This document shows positions 18,800 through 26,886 of a DNA stretch of 36,904 nucleotides, piece after piece. This DNA comes from JAXMBN01 sp046349875 (lineage in GTDB: Bacteria > Planctomycetota > Planctomycetia > Pirellulales > Pirellulaceae). Below the pieces are notes generated by a model that saw nothing but the letters and a program-made list of their open reading frames with translations, did not search any database and was not told where the DNA came from. The DNA lies in the NCBI GenBank assembly GCA_046349875.1, contig JAXMBN010000049.1, forward strand, positions 1 to 36,904, written 5' to 3'. The position numbers and the translations under genes were made by a program. Positions within the stretch are counted from its first letter, which is position 1. Every line of letters begins with the position of its first letter.

Positions 18800-19915
18800 A
18801 TGCGATTGGCTTTGATGTCCTCCCAAAACAATTGGGGCGGCGGTGAGCAATTTCTATGGTCATTGGGAATGGGACTGAAAGACCGGGGACACGAAGTTGT
18901 CTGGATTAGTCCCCACCGCAGCGTCCTGACCGAGCGGCTCGTTGCAGAAGGTGTTAGCCCTTTCACGATATCAGGGCGTTACCCATCGCTTGTTTCCATC
19001 ATGCGACTGCGTCGTTTCCTTTTGGATCATCAAATCGAGATCCTGCATCTCAATGATAGCCATGCAGTGACGTGGGGCACCGTTTCTACCTTGCATCGGT
19101 GCGATATCCATCGCGTCAGTATCAAGCACACCAACTTCCCAGTGCGATCTGCCGCCAAGTACAACTGGTTTGTGGAAAAGATGGCTTGTGTTTCCGCTAC
19201 CGTGTTTCAGACGTGTATCGAAGGTGGCATCCTTGAAAACAAACTTAGAGTCATTACGGGAAGTGTTCCTCCACAAAATTGGAATCATAGTATCCAACGC
19301 AGTCAGCTCGCGCAAAAGCTGAAGGCGAACAGTGAGCGAGTCTTTTTGGTCTCGGTGGGAAGTTTGATTGAATGCAAGGGACATCGCATCCTTCTCGAAT
19401 CGATGCGAAGTTTGAAGCTTCGCTATCCTCAGATCTTGTTAGCAATTTTCGGAGAGGGATCGGAACGAGCTGACCTCGAAGCCAAGATTCAAGCGTATGA
19501 CCTTGAGCATCACGTTCAGTTGCTAGGCTTCCAAGATCGTCCCGAACAATACATGGCGGGTGCCGATTATTTCGTCCATCCCGCTTTGTCAGAAGGATTG
19601 CCTCTCGTTGCGATGCAAGCGCAGATGCAAGGCATTCCGATGATTGCGTCGGATGTGGGTGGGTTGTCAGAGTTGCTTCGCGATCCCGATTCCTTGACAC
19701 CCTTGGGATGGATCGTGCCTCCCAACAACAGCGAACTACTCACACGAGCCATTCAATTTGCCATCGATGAGCCTGAGAAGTCGAAGTGGATGGCAGAGCG
19801 TGGCAAAGTCTGCGCCAACCGACGTTACTCTCTGGAACGAATGCTTGACGAGTACGAAGTATTCTATCAATCTGTGCTCGAGCCGAAGTCACTGCCATTC
19901 CGTGGGGCGGCCTGA
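18800..19915 (+). CDS. GT4-type glycosyltransferase
   Basis: A 371-residue GT-B fold enzyme. The N-terminal half has LALMSSQNNWGGGEQFLWSL, with the glycine-rich loop used by family 4 to hold the acceptor side, and EILHLNDSHAVTWG. The C-terminal half has the nucleotide-sugar site: FLVSVGSLIECKGHRILLES, LLAIFGEGSERADLEA, VQLLGFQDRPEQYM, then HPALSEGLPLVAMQAQMQG, the E-x7-E motif region. Retaining transfer of a sugar in envelope or exopolysaccharide synthesis is likely; the substrate is unknown. ATG at 18800 starts at the first core strand; a GTG at 18770 would add ten residues, and neither has a good ribosome site. Confidence 0.88.
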   Translation: MRLALMSSQNNWGGGEQFLWSLGMGLKDRGHEVVWISPHRSVLTERLVAEGVSPFTISGRYPSLVSIMRLRRFLLDHQIEILHLNDSHAVTWGTVSTLHRCDIHRVSIKHTNFPVRSAAKYNWFVEKMACVSATVFQTCIEGGILENKLRVITGSVPPQNWNHSIQRSQLAQKLKANSERVFLVSVGSLIECKGHRILLESMRSLKLRYPQILLAIFGEGSERADLEAKIQAYDLEHHVQLLGFQDRPEQYMAGADYFVHPALSEGLPLVAMQAQMQGIPMIASDVGGLSELLRDPDSLTPLGWIVPPNNSELLTRAIQFAIDEPEKSKWMAERGKVCANRRYSLERMLDEYEVFYQSVLEPKSLPFRGAA

Positions 19916-19944
19916 CCCTCGATTCGGTTCGTACTTCCTACCGA

Positions 19945-20925
19945 TTGCGATGGGAATTTCCATCGATGCTCTTCGATAGCTCGAATCCTTGGCGTTTCGT
20001 CCCGATCTTCCTCACGCTGATCTTCGCGTTGGCGTCAACGGTTCAAAGCCAAGAGTCTTCCATTGAAACCCCGGTGGATATCAAGTTCGAATGGAATGAA
20101 TGGACTCGAGCGCCCCATGGTCGCGGTAACATCTATGCTCCCGAACTACTCTGTGTGAACGATACATGGTGGATGTACTTCGGCGGCCAAGGGACGGATG
20201 GGCATGATCGAATTCTCCGCGCAACTTCGAAGGATCGCATCCATTGGACCGATCTTCAAATGGTATTCTTCCCACCAGAAGTCAATCATGTGAATGATCC
20301 TTCGATCGTCCGTGATGGTTCCACCTATTACATGTTCTATACGCGAGCAACTCAGGGAGTCACCGACACCATCGGTCTCGCAACTTCGCAGGATGGTTTG
20401 TTATGGAACGATCAGGGAACCGTCCTAGGCCCTGGGACAAAAGGTTCGTGGGATGCGCTGCTGGTTGGACGCCCATCGGTGCTGTTGGAGAACGGTCGGT
20501 GGCGAATGTGGTACGACGGTCGCGAGACCTTACCCTTGGGAGCACCAGACAAGACGGCGCCTCAGTCCGCGCAATCGACGCGATGTGTTGGCTATGCTGA
20601 ATCCTCGGATGGCATCACCTGGACCAAGCACTCCGAGCCGCTGCTGTCGCACGACGAAGGTGGGCTCCACGTCGTTCGATGGAAAGAACGACTTTGGATG
20701 GCCTATGAATCGCGAAATGGTACACAACTCGCTATCAGCCAGGACGGACTCCGTTGGAAACATCATTCGACGATAGGAAAGGATTCCGTAAAATCACCCC
20801 ATGGACACGTCACGCCCTTTCTCCTTCCTTCATCGACTCAAATTGAAATCTACTACGGTGCCGCCATGGGACCGCATTGGAATGAAAATCGCCTTCAGCG
20901 TTTAGCGATTCCCTGGAAGCCTTAG
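19945..20925 (+). CDS. Exported glycosidase-like five-bladed beta-propeller protein
   Basis: About 320 residues with a signal peptide (WRFVPIFLTLIFALASTVQS). Repeated blade signatures follow the pattern of GH43/GH32/GH130-like folds: PELLCVNDTWWMYFGGQG, ILRATSKDRIHWTD, VNDPSIVRDGSTYYMFYT, IGLATSQDGLLWND, RPSVLLENGRWRMWYDGR, VGYAESSDGITWTKHS. The acidic catalytic residues cannot be assigned with certainty by eye, so activity is inferred only. It follows the GT4 gene by 30 bp on the same strand, hinting at a shared role in glycans. The ATG at 19966 is an equally good start; neither has a clear ribosome site. Confidence 0.7.
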   Translation: MRWEFPSMLFDSSNPWRFVPIFLTLIFALASTVQSQESSIETPVDIKFEWNEWTRAPHGRGNIYAPELLCVNDTWWMYFGGQGTDGHDRILRATSKDRIHWTDLQMVFFPPEVNHVNDPSIVRDGSTYYMFYTRATQGVTDTIGLATSQDGLLWNDQGTVLGPGTKGSWDALLVGRPSVLLENGRWRMWYDGRETLPLGAPDKTAPQSAQSTRCVGYAESSDGITWTKHSEPLLSHDEGGLHVVRWKERLWMAYESRNGTQLAISQDGLRWKHHSTIGKDSVKSPHGHVTPFLLPSSTQIEIYYGAAMGPHWNENRLQRLAIPWKP

Positions 20926-20962
20926 GATTGGCAATCGTTTTGGGATATCTTCGTTACGTGAT

Positions 20963-21604
20963 TCAACCAATCCAACGATGAAGTCGTAGTTTTCGCCCGA
21001 ACTCGTACACACTCAGGGGCACGATCCACGTAGCCCATGCCGAAAAAGAATAGCTTCCTTCCCAAGTGACTTCGATTACCGTCAATAAACCCGCAAACAG
21101 TCGCAAGACGATCGCCGAACAAAGAAGGACGAAGCACCGCGTCATCCAAACTTGATGAATCTGCCAACGACGTTGCGTAGCTGAGTACCATCCCCAGCCA
21201 GCACATATTCCAGTGCATAAAGCCAAGCATGCGAATCCAACGCCCGCGATCCAATCCGACATGGCATAGCGAGCCATGAGGATCCCGCTCGGTACGATAC
21301 CCAATAGAACGATGAGGATGTGAGCCTTTCCAACGCGTCGATGCCAACGCGGGAAACGACGGCGCAGCGTCTGATTCATCGCCACTAGCCCCGTCAACAA
21401 AGCGGTTGGTCCCGTCAGCAAATGCACAAAAAACGCAATGGAATACGAGCCCCAAAAATGAGGCTCTCTACCGCGCAAAAACTCCGACTCGAAATTCAAT
21501 TGAAAGTAGTCGACATAGTTTCGAGTGATGTGGCACGTCACGTAGAGGATGAGTAACACCGTGGTCCATTTGAGCAGCGCCAAACTTTGCCGTGGTGTGA
21601 TCAT
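20963..21604 (-). CDS. DUF2306 membrane protein
   Basis: 213 residues with about six membrane spans (first: LLKWTTVLLILYVTCHI). Family marks are the H-x-L-TG pattern in FFVHLLTGPTALLTGL, WHRRVGKAHILIVLLG after the third span, and QIHQVWMTRCFVLLCSA. DUF2306 has no proven role. The ATG at 21604 lies 7 bp after the stop of the GyrI-like gene, so the two are almost certainly co-transcribed. A longer in-frame form reaching back inside that gene has no family similarity. Confidence 0.8.
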   Translation of the reverse strand: MITPRQSLALLKWTTVLLILYVTCHITRNYVDYFQLNFESEFLRGREPHFWGSYSIAFFVHLLTGPTALLTGLVAMNQTLRRRFPRWHRRVGKAHILIVLLGIVPSGILMARYAMSDWIAGVGFACLALCTGICAGWGWYSATQRRWQIHQVWMTRCFVLLCSAIVLRLFAGLLTVIEVTWEGSYSFSAWATWIVPLSVYEFGRKLRLHRWIG

Positions 21605-21611
21605 CACATAC

Positions 21612-22145
21612 TCATTTCTCAAACGAATCGTCACATAGCGATATTGGAATCCAGAACTCCATACCACCCAATCCCGTCTTAGCATCAAACTCAGGTAGAT
21701 AACGCTCGACGCTGGCACCGCGTCGAATGCGGTACGGGCATCGCGGGACCCATCGATTCCATAACAAGTCGATCGTCTTGACGAGCATGGACACATGACC
21801 GCGATGAGGAAAGACGATATAGTCTCCACCCTTCCAAAGATACTCTATCCATGGATTTTGTGGATGTTTCAATAGGGAAGGGGTCGCTTCGATCGTCGTC
21901 CAATAATCAAAGCTACAATCTTCGGCTCCATTGTCACAAACGCCGTAGTAGATCCCCTGATACTCGGGCAACTCTTGGGAAACCTGCGGGACAAACTCCG
22001 CCCATTGCTGCGGAATGGAGACCCGATTCTGCGAAGTATAGCGTCGTACCAATCCCATCATGGCCAGGTCGCATTGCGTAGTCTCATAGGGAGCTTCAAG
22101 ACCCAACGACGATGCCAATTCGGTAGCTTGCTTCAATCGACTCAT
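21612..22145 (-). CDS. GyrI-like small-molecule-binding protein (AraC effector-binding fold)
   Basis: 177 residues. The sequence follows the GyrI/SOUL-type effector-binding fold: MMGLVRRYTS, then IPQQWAEFVPQV, YYGVCDNGAEDCSFDYW, and the second half YIVFPHRGHVSMLVKTIDLL, then VERYLPEFDAKTGLGGMEFW, where the ERY-P-FD and E-W-PI residues line the usual pocket. No DNA-binding domain is fused. Such stand-alone proteins bind or hydrolyse hydrophobic small molecules. ATG at 22145 has AAGGA about nine bases upstream. It lies between the YCII and DUF2306 genes in one direction. Confidence 0.8.
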   Translation of the reverse strand: MSRLKQATELASSLGLEAPYETTQCDLAMMGLVRRYTSQNRVSIPQQWAEFVPQVSQELPEYQGIYYGVCDNGAEDCSFDYWTTIEATPSLLKHPQNPWIEYLWKGGDYIVFPHRGHVSMLVKTIDLLWNRWVPRCPYRIRRGASVERYLPEFDAKTGLGGMEFWIPISLCDDSFEK

Positions 22146-22263
22146 GCTGGCCATTCCTTATGGCATTCCATTTCCAATGATGAACTAAATCGTATAGGTT
22201 CGATCGTTGTCGCCGACATGTATCGACAGCAACGGTGCTGAATGAACCAAGGTTTCACGCGCC

Positions 22264-23037
22264 TTAATCGGCATGCAATGGGTCACTGCGAAATCCAGAT
22301 TGGGGTAGAGCAGGGAGGTCAAAGATCTGGCGAACTTCTACCGCACCGAATCGAAGTCCTGGATGTCGCGATGCATAGTGCAGCGCATCTTCCAGGGTAG
22401 GTGTGGCGACGATGAAATATCCACCCAAAATTTCGCGGGTCTCCGTGTATGGTCCATCGGTGACAGCCTTTCGGTTTTGACGAAGTCGCACGCAAGTGGC
22501 CGTATCAGAACCATGCAATGGTGCTGCAGACACATACCAACCCTTTTGAAACAGTTCTTTTGCATTGTTAGATGCCACTTCCATTGCTTTTCGATGTTCT
22601 GCCTCACCAAGATTCTTCCAGGCTTCCTCATCGTCATAGCAAAGGAACATGAACTTGGGCCCACCTGCGTTTGTCTCATGAGAAGCAGGCGGCAATGATT
22701 CAAGATCGCGGACAGGTCGAATTTCGATTGTCCCTTTCTTGGCGGCTGGCAATCGTTCCGCGATGGCAATCGCATCATCCAAGTTCGGAACATCGATCGC
22801 AAAAAATCCTCCTAATTGCTCGGTTGTTTCGGCAAACGGCCCGCGAGTAACGATCGCCTTCCCTTCTTGTTGTCGCACGCAATGGGCGGTCGCAACCGGA
22901 TGGAGTGGCGATGCAAATAGATATTGTCCCTTGGCCTGGAGCTCGCAACAAATCTCGGTCGAATCCTTTGTACACTGAACCCACTCTTCCGGATTCCATG
23001 CCTTCTCATCGCTATAAACCAGCAACATATACTTCAT
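22264..23037 (-). CDS. Tandem YCII (DGPF) domain protein
   Basis: 257 residues made of two YCII repeats. The first (about 1-115) starts MKYMLLVYSDEKAW and has AIVTRGPFAETTEQLGGFF in place of the DGPF core; the second (about 128-245) starts KFMFLCYDDEEAW and has AVTDGPYTETREILGGYF. YCII is a ferredoxin-like fold of disputed activity, commonly encoded beside ECF sigma factors. Each half has the alternating acid-rich and hydrophobic pattern of the family, so this is an internal duplication or fusion. GGAGGG lies about five bases before the ATG. It is 206 bp downstream of the sigma factor gene, and that gap holds the promoter-like element described separately. Confidence 0.92.
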   Translation of the reverse strand: MKYMLLVYSDEKAWNPEEWVQCTKDSTEICCELQAKGQYLFASPLHPVATAHCVRQQEGKAIVTRGPFAETTEQLGGFFAIDVPNLDDAIAIAERLPAAKKGTIEIRPVRDLESLPPASHETNAGGPKFMFLCYDDEEAWKNLGEAEHRKAMEVASNNAKELFQKGWYVSAAPLHGSDTATCVRLRQNRKAVTDGPYTETREILGGYFIVATPTLEDALHYASRHPGLRFGAVEVRQIFDLPALPQSGFRSDPLHAD

Positions 23038-23133
23038 GTGTTCCCTCCACTTCGCAAAATCGTATTGGATGTTTGCTGTTCACCCTTTGACAACTTGCTT
23101 TTGAGCCTCACTCTCACCATCCCATCGACAATG

Positions 23134-23160
23134 GTCGATTGGTTTGGCTACTGTTCGACA
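23134..23160 (-). promoter_or_regulatory. Putative ECF42-type promoter upstream of the YCII gene
   Basis: On the minus strand TGTCGA (23160-23155) is followed after 17 bases by CGAC (23137-23134), about 100 bp before the YCII start. From memory, ECF42-controlled promoters have TGTCGA at -35 and CGA/TC at -10. The match lies in the gap between an ECF42-like sigma gene and a DGPF protein, just where one expects it. A second TGTCGA (23130-23125) lacks a matching -10. Confidence 0.5.
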
Positions 23161-23243
23161 CCGATTCAAAAATTTGTTTGACGTTCGAATTGCGAGGCGA
23201 ATACCCACCAACATTTCACGCGGTATTCGCACGAAATGTTTCA

Positions 23244-24503
23244 CTATTTGTTGGCCGCTGCGGTATCCTGCGACAGAACTTCTTGATAGCGCTTCGTCAA
23301 AAAACGCCGTTCGGGTTCCTGTTGAACGCGTTGTAGGGCCTCGCGATATGCATGCGCAGCTTCGGCAAATTGGCCTTTTCGACGATGGAGATCGGCTTTT
23401 GCCGCATGGGCAAGATGGTATTCTGCCAAATCTGGTTGCTGAAGAAGTGCATCGATGATGTTTAACCCCGCCTCGGGTCCATCCCGCATCGCAACCGCAA
23501 CCGCTCGATTCAATTCAACGACCGGCGACGGATGGATCGTTAGCAGCGCATCATAGAGCAAAACAATTTGCCCCCAGTGCGTTTCTTCCGGACGTATGGC
23601 ATGAGCATGGACGGCAGCAATCGCCGCTTGCAAGGTGTAGCTCCCAAAGCGACGTGTCGCCAACGCTCGCTCCACCCATTGCGTCCCTTCGGCGATAAAT
23701 TCGCGATCCCAACGCGAGCGATCTTGATCTTCTAGCAGGACGAGATTGCCATCCGCATCGGTGCGAGCCGAATGACGAGATTCCTGAAGAAGCATCAATC
23801 CTAAAAGCCCCCACACTTCCGGATCGGGCTGAAGCTCGGCTACCAAGCGTCCCAAGCGAATGGCTTCATGAGTGAGCTCTGCTCGCATCAAACAATCGCC
23901 CGACGACGCAGAGTAACCTTCATTGAAGACGAGATAGATGACCGAAAGAACACTTTCCATCCGGTCGCTCAATTCGTGCGCGGGTGGAATCACGAACGGA
24001 ATCCCTGCGGTCCGAATCTTTGCTTTTCCTCGGACCAAACGTTGTGCCATGGTCGTTGGTGTCGTCAAGAACGCCTTGGCAATTTCTTCTGTCGATAGTC
24101 CACATACCTCACGCAACGTGAGTGCAACCTGCACTGCCGGAGCAATCGCAGGGTGGCAGCAGGTGAAGATCAATCGCAAGCGGTCATCTTCGATCTCTTC
24201 GTCGGCTTTCTGCGCATTCAGCGTGGCAATGCGATCGACTCGGGCAAGCCACTCATCTTTGAGTCCATCCAATCGCGAGCGTCTTCGAATGGTATCGATG
24301 GCGCGAAAACGACCTGTCGACACCAACCATGAACGTGGATTTTGTGGAAGTCCCTCCCTGGGCCATGCATCTGCGGCGGCCGTGAAGGCCTCATGCAATG
24401 CTTCTTCCGCAAGATCGAAATCACCAAGCAATCGAATCAAGGTCGCTAGAACGCGTCGCGATTCTTTCTGATAGATTTCGGCAATCGTATCTTGAATATT
24501 CAT
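23244..24503 (-). CDS. ECF RNA polymerase sigma factor, ECF42 type (DUF6596 C-terminus)
   Basis: 419 residues. Region 2 (about 10-80) has LLGDFDLAEEALHEAFTAA and PRSWLVSTGRFRAIDTIRR; the linker has the group signature DDRLRLIFTCCHPAIAP; region 4 has VCGLSTEEIAKAFLTTPTTM. After it comes a long extension with DRMESVLSVIYLVFNEGYSA and helical TPR-like repeats (e.g. LAEYHLAHAAKADLHRRKGQ), the DUF6596 type module. This architecture is that of ECF42, a group without anti-sigma factor whose extension is needed for activity and whose neighbours are DGPF/YCII proteins, as here. The trigger is unknown. Confidence 0.92.
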   Translation of the reverse strand: MNIQDTIAEIYQKESRRVLATLIRLLGDFDLAEEALHEAFTAAADAWPREGLPQNPRSWLVSTGRFRAIDTIRRRSRLDGLKDEWLARVDRIATLNAQKADEEIEDDRLRLIFTCCHPAIAPAVQVALTLREVCGLSTEEIAKAFLTTPTTMAQRLVRGKAKIRTAGIPFVIPPAHELSDRMESVLSVIYLVFNEGYSASSGDCLMRAELTHEAIRLGRLVAELQPDPEVWGLLGLMLLQESRHSARTDADGNLVLLEDQDRSRWDREFIAEGTQWVERALATRRFGSYTLQAAIAAVHAHAIRPEETHWGQIVLLYDALLTIHPSPVVELNRAVAVAMRDGPEAGLNIIDALLQQPDLAEYHLAHAAKADLHRRKGQFAEAAHAYREALQRVQQEPERRFLTKRYQEVLSQDTAAANK

Positions 24504-24590
24504 GGATGAACTCGATTCGAGGATGGCGTGACTGCGGCCCCTAGTGGTTCAGGGCAAAGCCTTCCCTCAAAAAAAGAATGCCAGGCAGCA

Positions 24591-26591
24591 CTACGATTTG
24601 GTTTCATCATCACTCGAATCGATACCATACTTTTTGAGCTTGCGATCCAAGGTCGATCGTTCGATTCCGAGAATACTTGCTGTCTTCGACTTATGACCGT
24701 GATTTGCTTCGAGCACCGCCAAGATGTGCTCGCGTTCTACGTCTTCTAAAGATCGATTCCAATCGAACACCGGCGGCGGAACGACAGAATGCGGAAGGAT
24801 CAAATGGGAAAGCGCCAGATCCTCGGGTTCGGCCAACGATCCTGTGGCCAATACAACAGCCCGCTCGATGGCATTCTTGAGTTCGCGGATATTGCCGGGC
24901 CAAGCATATTCGAGCATGGCCTTTTGAGCTCGTGGTGAAAAACCTTTCGGCCCATGGCCAATCTCATCGACGAACTGCGCCAAGAAGTGATCCGCCAAGG
25001 GGAGAATATCTTCTTTTCGATCCCGCAAAGGAGGAACCGTCAATTCGATCACACGCAACCGAAAATAAAGATCGGCGCGAAAATGCCCTTCCTTCACCGC
25101 CGTCTCGAGGTCGCGATTGGTTGCCGCAATCACGCGAACATCCACTTGAATCTGTTTGCTACCACCGACGCGTTCGAATGGTTTTCCTTCCAGCACACGA
25201 AGAAACTTGGCCTGAATCTCTGGACTCATCTCGCCAATCTCATCCAACATCAACGTGCCACGATCGGCCAATTCGAACTTACCAATCTTTCGCTCGGTAG
25301 CCCCAGTGAAGGATCCTTTCTCATGACCGAACAATTCGCTTTCTAGCAAGGTCGGTGAAAGCGCAGCGCAGTTCAAAGCAATGAAGGGGCCATCTTTGCG
25401 AGAACTACTCTTGTGAATGGCCCTTGCCGTTACTTCCTTGCCACATCCACTCTCACCACGGATAAGGACGGTTGCCGAGGTTGGACCAACACGCGTTATC
25501 TGCTGTCGTAACTTGGCAAGGTGCGACGAGGAACCAAGCAGTTGCGTTGTTTCGCCAATCTGAGCTTGTAAGGACTGTATCTGTCTTTGACTATCCTTGA
25601 GCTTTTGGCTCAGCTTCTGTGTGCTACGAAGATTGAGCAATGCTATGCCCAATGTTTCGGCGACGGCAATCGCTATCTCCAATTGATTGGGACCCAACAT
25701 CAATTCATCATTGCTCGAATAGACGTGGAGCAATCCATCGACTTGCTTGCTGTCGCGAATCGGTGCACAAATCACGCTCGTCGTTTGACGAACCGCACTC
25801 GCTTGCGGGTCGATCAATTGGCTATCGTCTTGAATATTGCGAGCCAAGATGGCTTGCCCTTCCCGCATCACTGTATCGGCCAGAAAATCATTGATGCGAT
25901 GGTAGGCTTTGCCCTGGCGTTCGCGTGTGGCCAACAACGAAAGCGAAAAGGCTTTTCCATCTTCCTTCTCACGACGATTCACACGGAGCACGCCTCCGGC
26001 AGAGGCTTTGATCAACTGCAGCAATCGATCGAGAGCCAACTGAGCAGCCGATTCGGGCGTGAGCTCTTTGGCAAGATCATAGGAAAGCCTAAAAAGTTCG
26101 GTGGCCGTCATGGCCGATTGCGACTCTTCGACCGTCTCCTGTTCAGACATTGGAGCCCGTTTAAGCCAAGACGCTTCGCGGCGACGATGGGTGATCGTTT
26201 GTGGCTCGGAGTGCTCTAAAGTTCTTTGATCGTCTCGCGTTGGCGAAGGATCCTCGGTTGGTGTTCGGAAAGCCTGCCCCAGAGAGCGAACAAATGTCAT
26301 CTGGCAGGAAGCGACCTGAATCGTGTCACCTTCTTGAAGTTCCACCTCGCCTGAAATCGTGGTTCCATTCACCAAGGTGCCATTTCGGCTCCCCAAATCA
26401 CGGACAACCCACCTACCTGAGGCATTCCGAATTTCCGCGTGGTTTCGGCTGCAACGCTCGTCTGCGACCACGATCGGGTTTTGAGAAGCCCTCCCAATGA
26501 CCAGGGGTAGGGCCGGTTCTAGCCGAAATACGTCGTTCCACCGGCTTCCCAGGCGGATGATAAGGTAAGCAGATTGACTGTTTTGTTGCAT
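24591..26591 (-). CDS. FHA-GAF sigma-54-dependent transcriptional activator
   Basis: 666 residues. An N-terminal FHA domain (about 12-100) shows LVIGRASQNPIVVADERCSR, NHAEI and LGSRNGTLVNG, so it should bind phosphothreonine partners. A GAF domain follows (about 165-330), then a coiled linker (LSQKLKDSQRQIQSLQAQI). The AAA+ domain has Walker A GESGCGKE at about 379, the sigma-54 contact loop as GSFTGA instead of the commoner GAFTGA, Walker B LMLDEIGEM, and the arginine-finger region FRADLYFRL. A Fis-type helix-turn-helix closes it (KTASILGIERSTLDRKLKKY). There is no receiver domain, so input is likely through Ser/Thr kinases and the GAF ligand. It is 87 bp upstream of the sigma gene and divergent from DUF1598. 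Confidence 0.95.
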   Translation of the reverse strand: MQQNSQSAYLIIRLGSRWNDVFRLEPALPLVIGRASQNPIVVADERCSRNHAEIRNASGRWVVRDLGSRNGTLVNGTTISGEVELQEGDTIQVASCQMTFVRSLGQAFRTPTEDPSPTRDDQRTLEHSEPQTITHRRREASWLKRAPMSEQETVEESQSAMTATELFRLSYDLAKELTPESAAQLALDRLLQLIKASAGGVLRVNRREKEDGKAFSLSLLATRERQGKAYHRINDFLADTVMREGQAILARNIQDDSQLIDPQASAVRQTTSVICAPIRDSKQVDGLLHVYSSNDELMLGPNQLEIAIAVAETLGIALLNLRSTQKLSQKLKDSQRQIQSLQAQIGETTQLLGSSSHLAKLRQQITRVGPTSATVLIRGESGCGKEVTARAIHKSSSRKDGPFIALNCAALSPTLLESELFGHEKGSFTGATERKIGKFELADRGTLMLDEIGEMSPEIQAKFLRVLEGKPFERVGGSKQIQVDVRVIAATNRDLETAVKEGHFRADLYFRLRVIELTVPPLRDRKEDILPLADHFLAQFVDEIGHGPKGFSPRAQKAMLEYAWPGNIRELKNAIERAVVLATGSLAEPEDLALSHLILPHSVVPPPVFDWNRSLEDVEREHILAVLEANHGHKSKTASILGIERSTLDRKLKKYGIDSSDDETKS

Positions 26592-26886
26592 CGAATTGCT
26601 TGCTGAACTATTCTTAAGGATAGGTTTTATCCCGACCTAAGAGAAAGAGAGTTCGATCGCTACAATCCGCCCAGTTTGCCTGGTCATTTGCGATCGAAAT
26701 TCACGTCCTAACGGGAAAAGACTTGGAACCCCGACTATCATTCGGATGGACGAGGTTTCGAAACAATCGCGCCACGATGCTAGTTTAGCTTGGTTCGCTC
26801 ATCTTTTGGCATTCGCCGTCAAATTCTTGAGTCGTTCCTCCTTAATCTACTTTGCTTTGGGAAATCCACACACTCGGAGTCGTTTT

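Noticed and set aside
25587..26219. A 210-codon open frame opposite the FHA-GAF region
   Set aside because: Shadow of the sigma-54 activator gene; no ribosome site and no recognisable motif.
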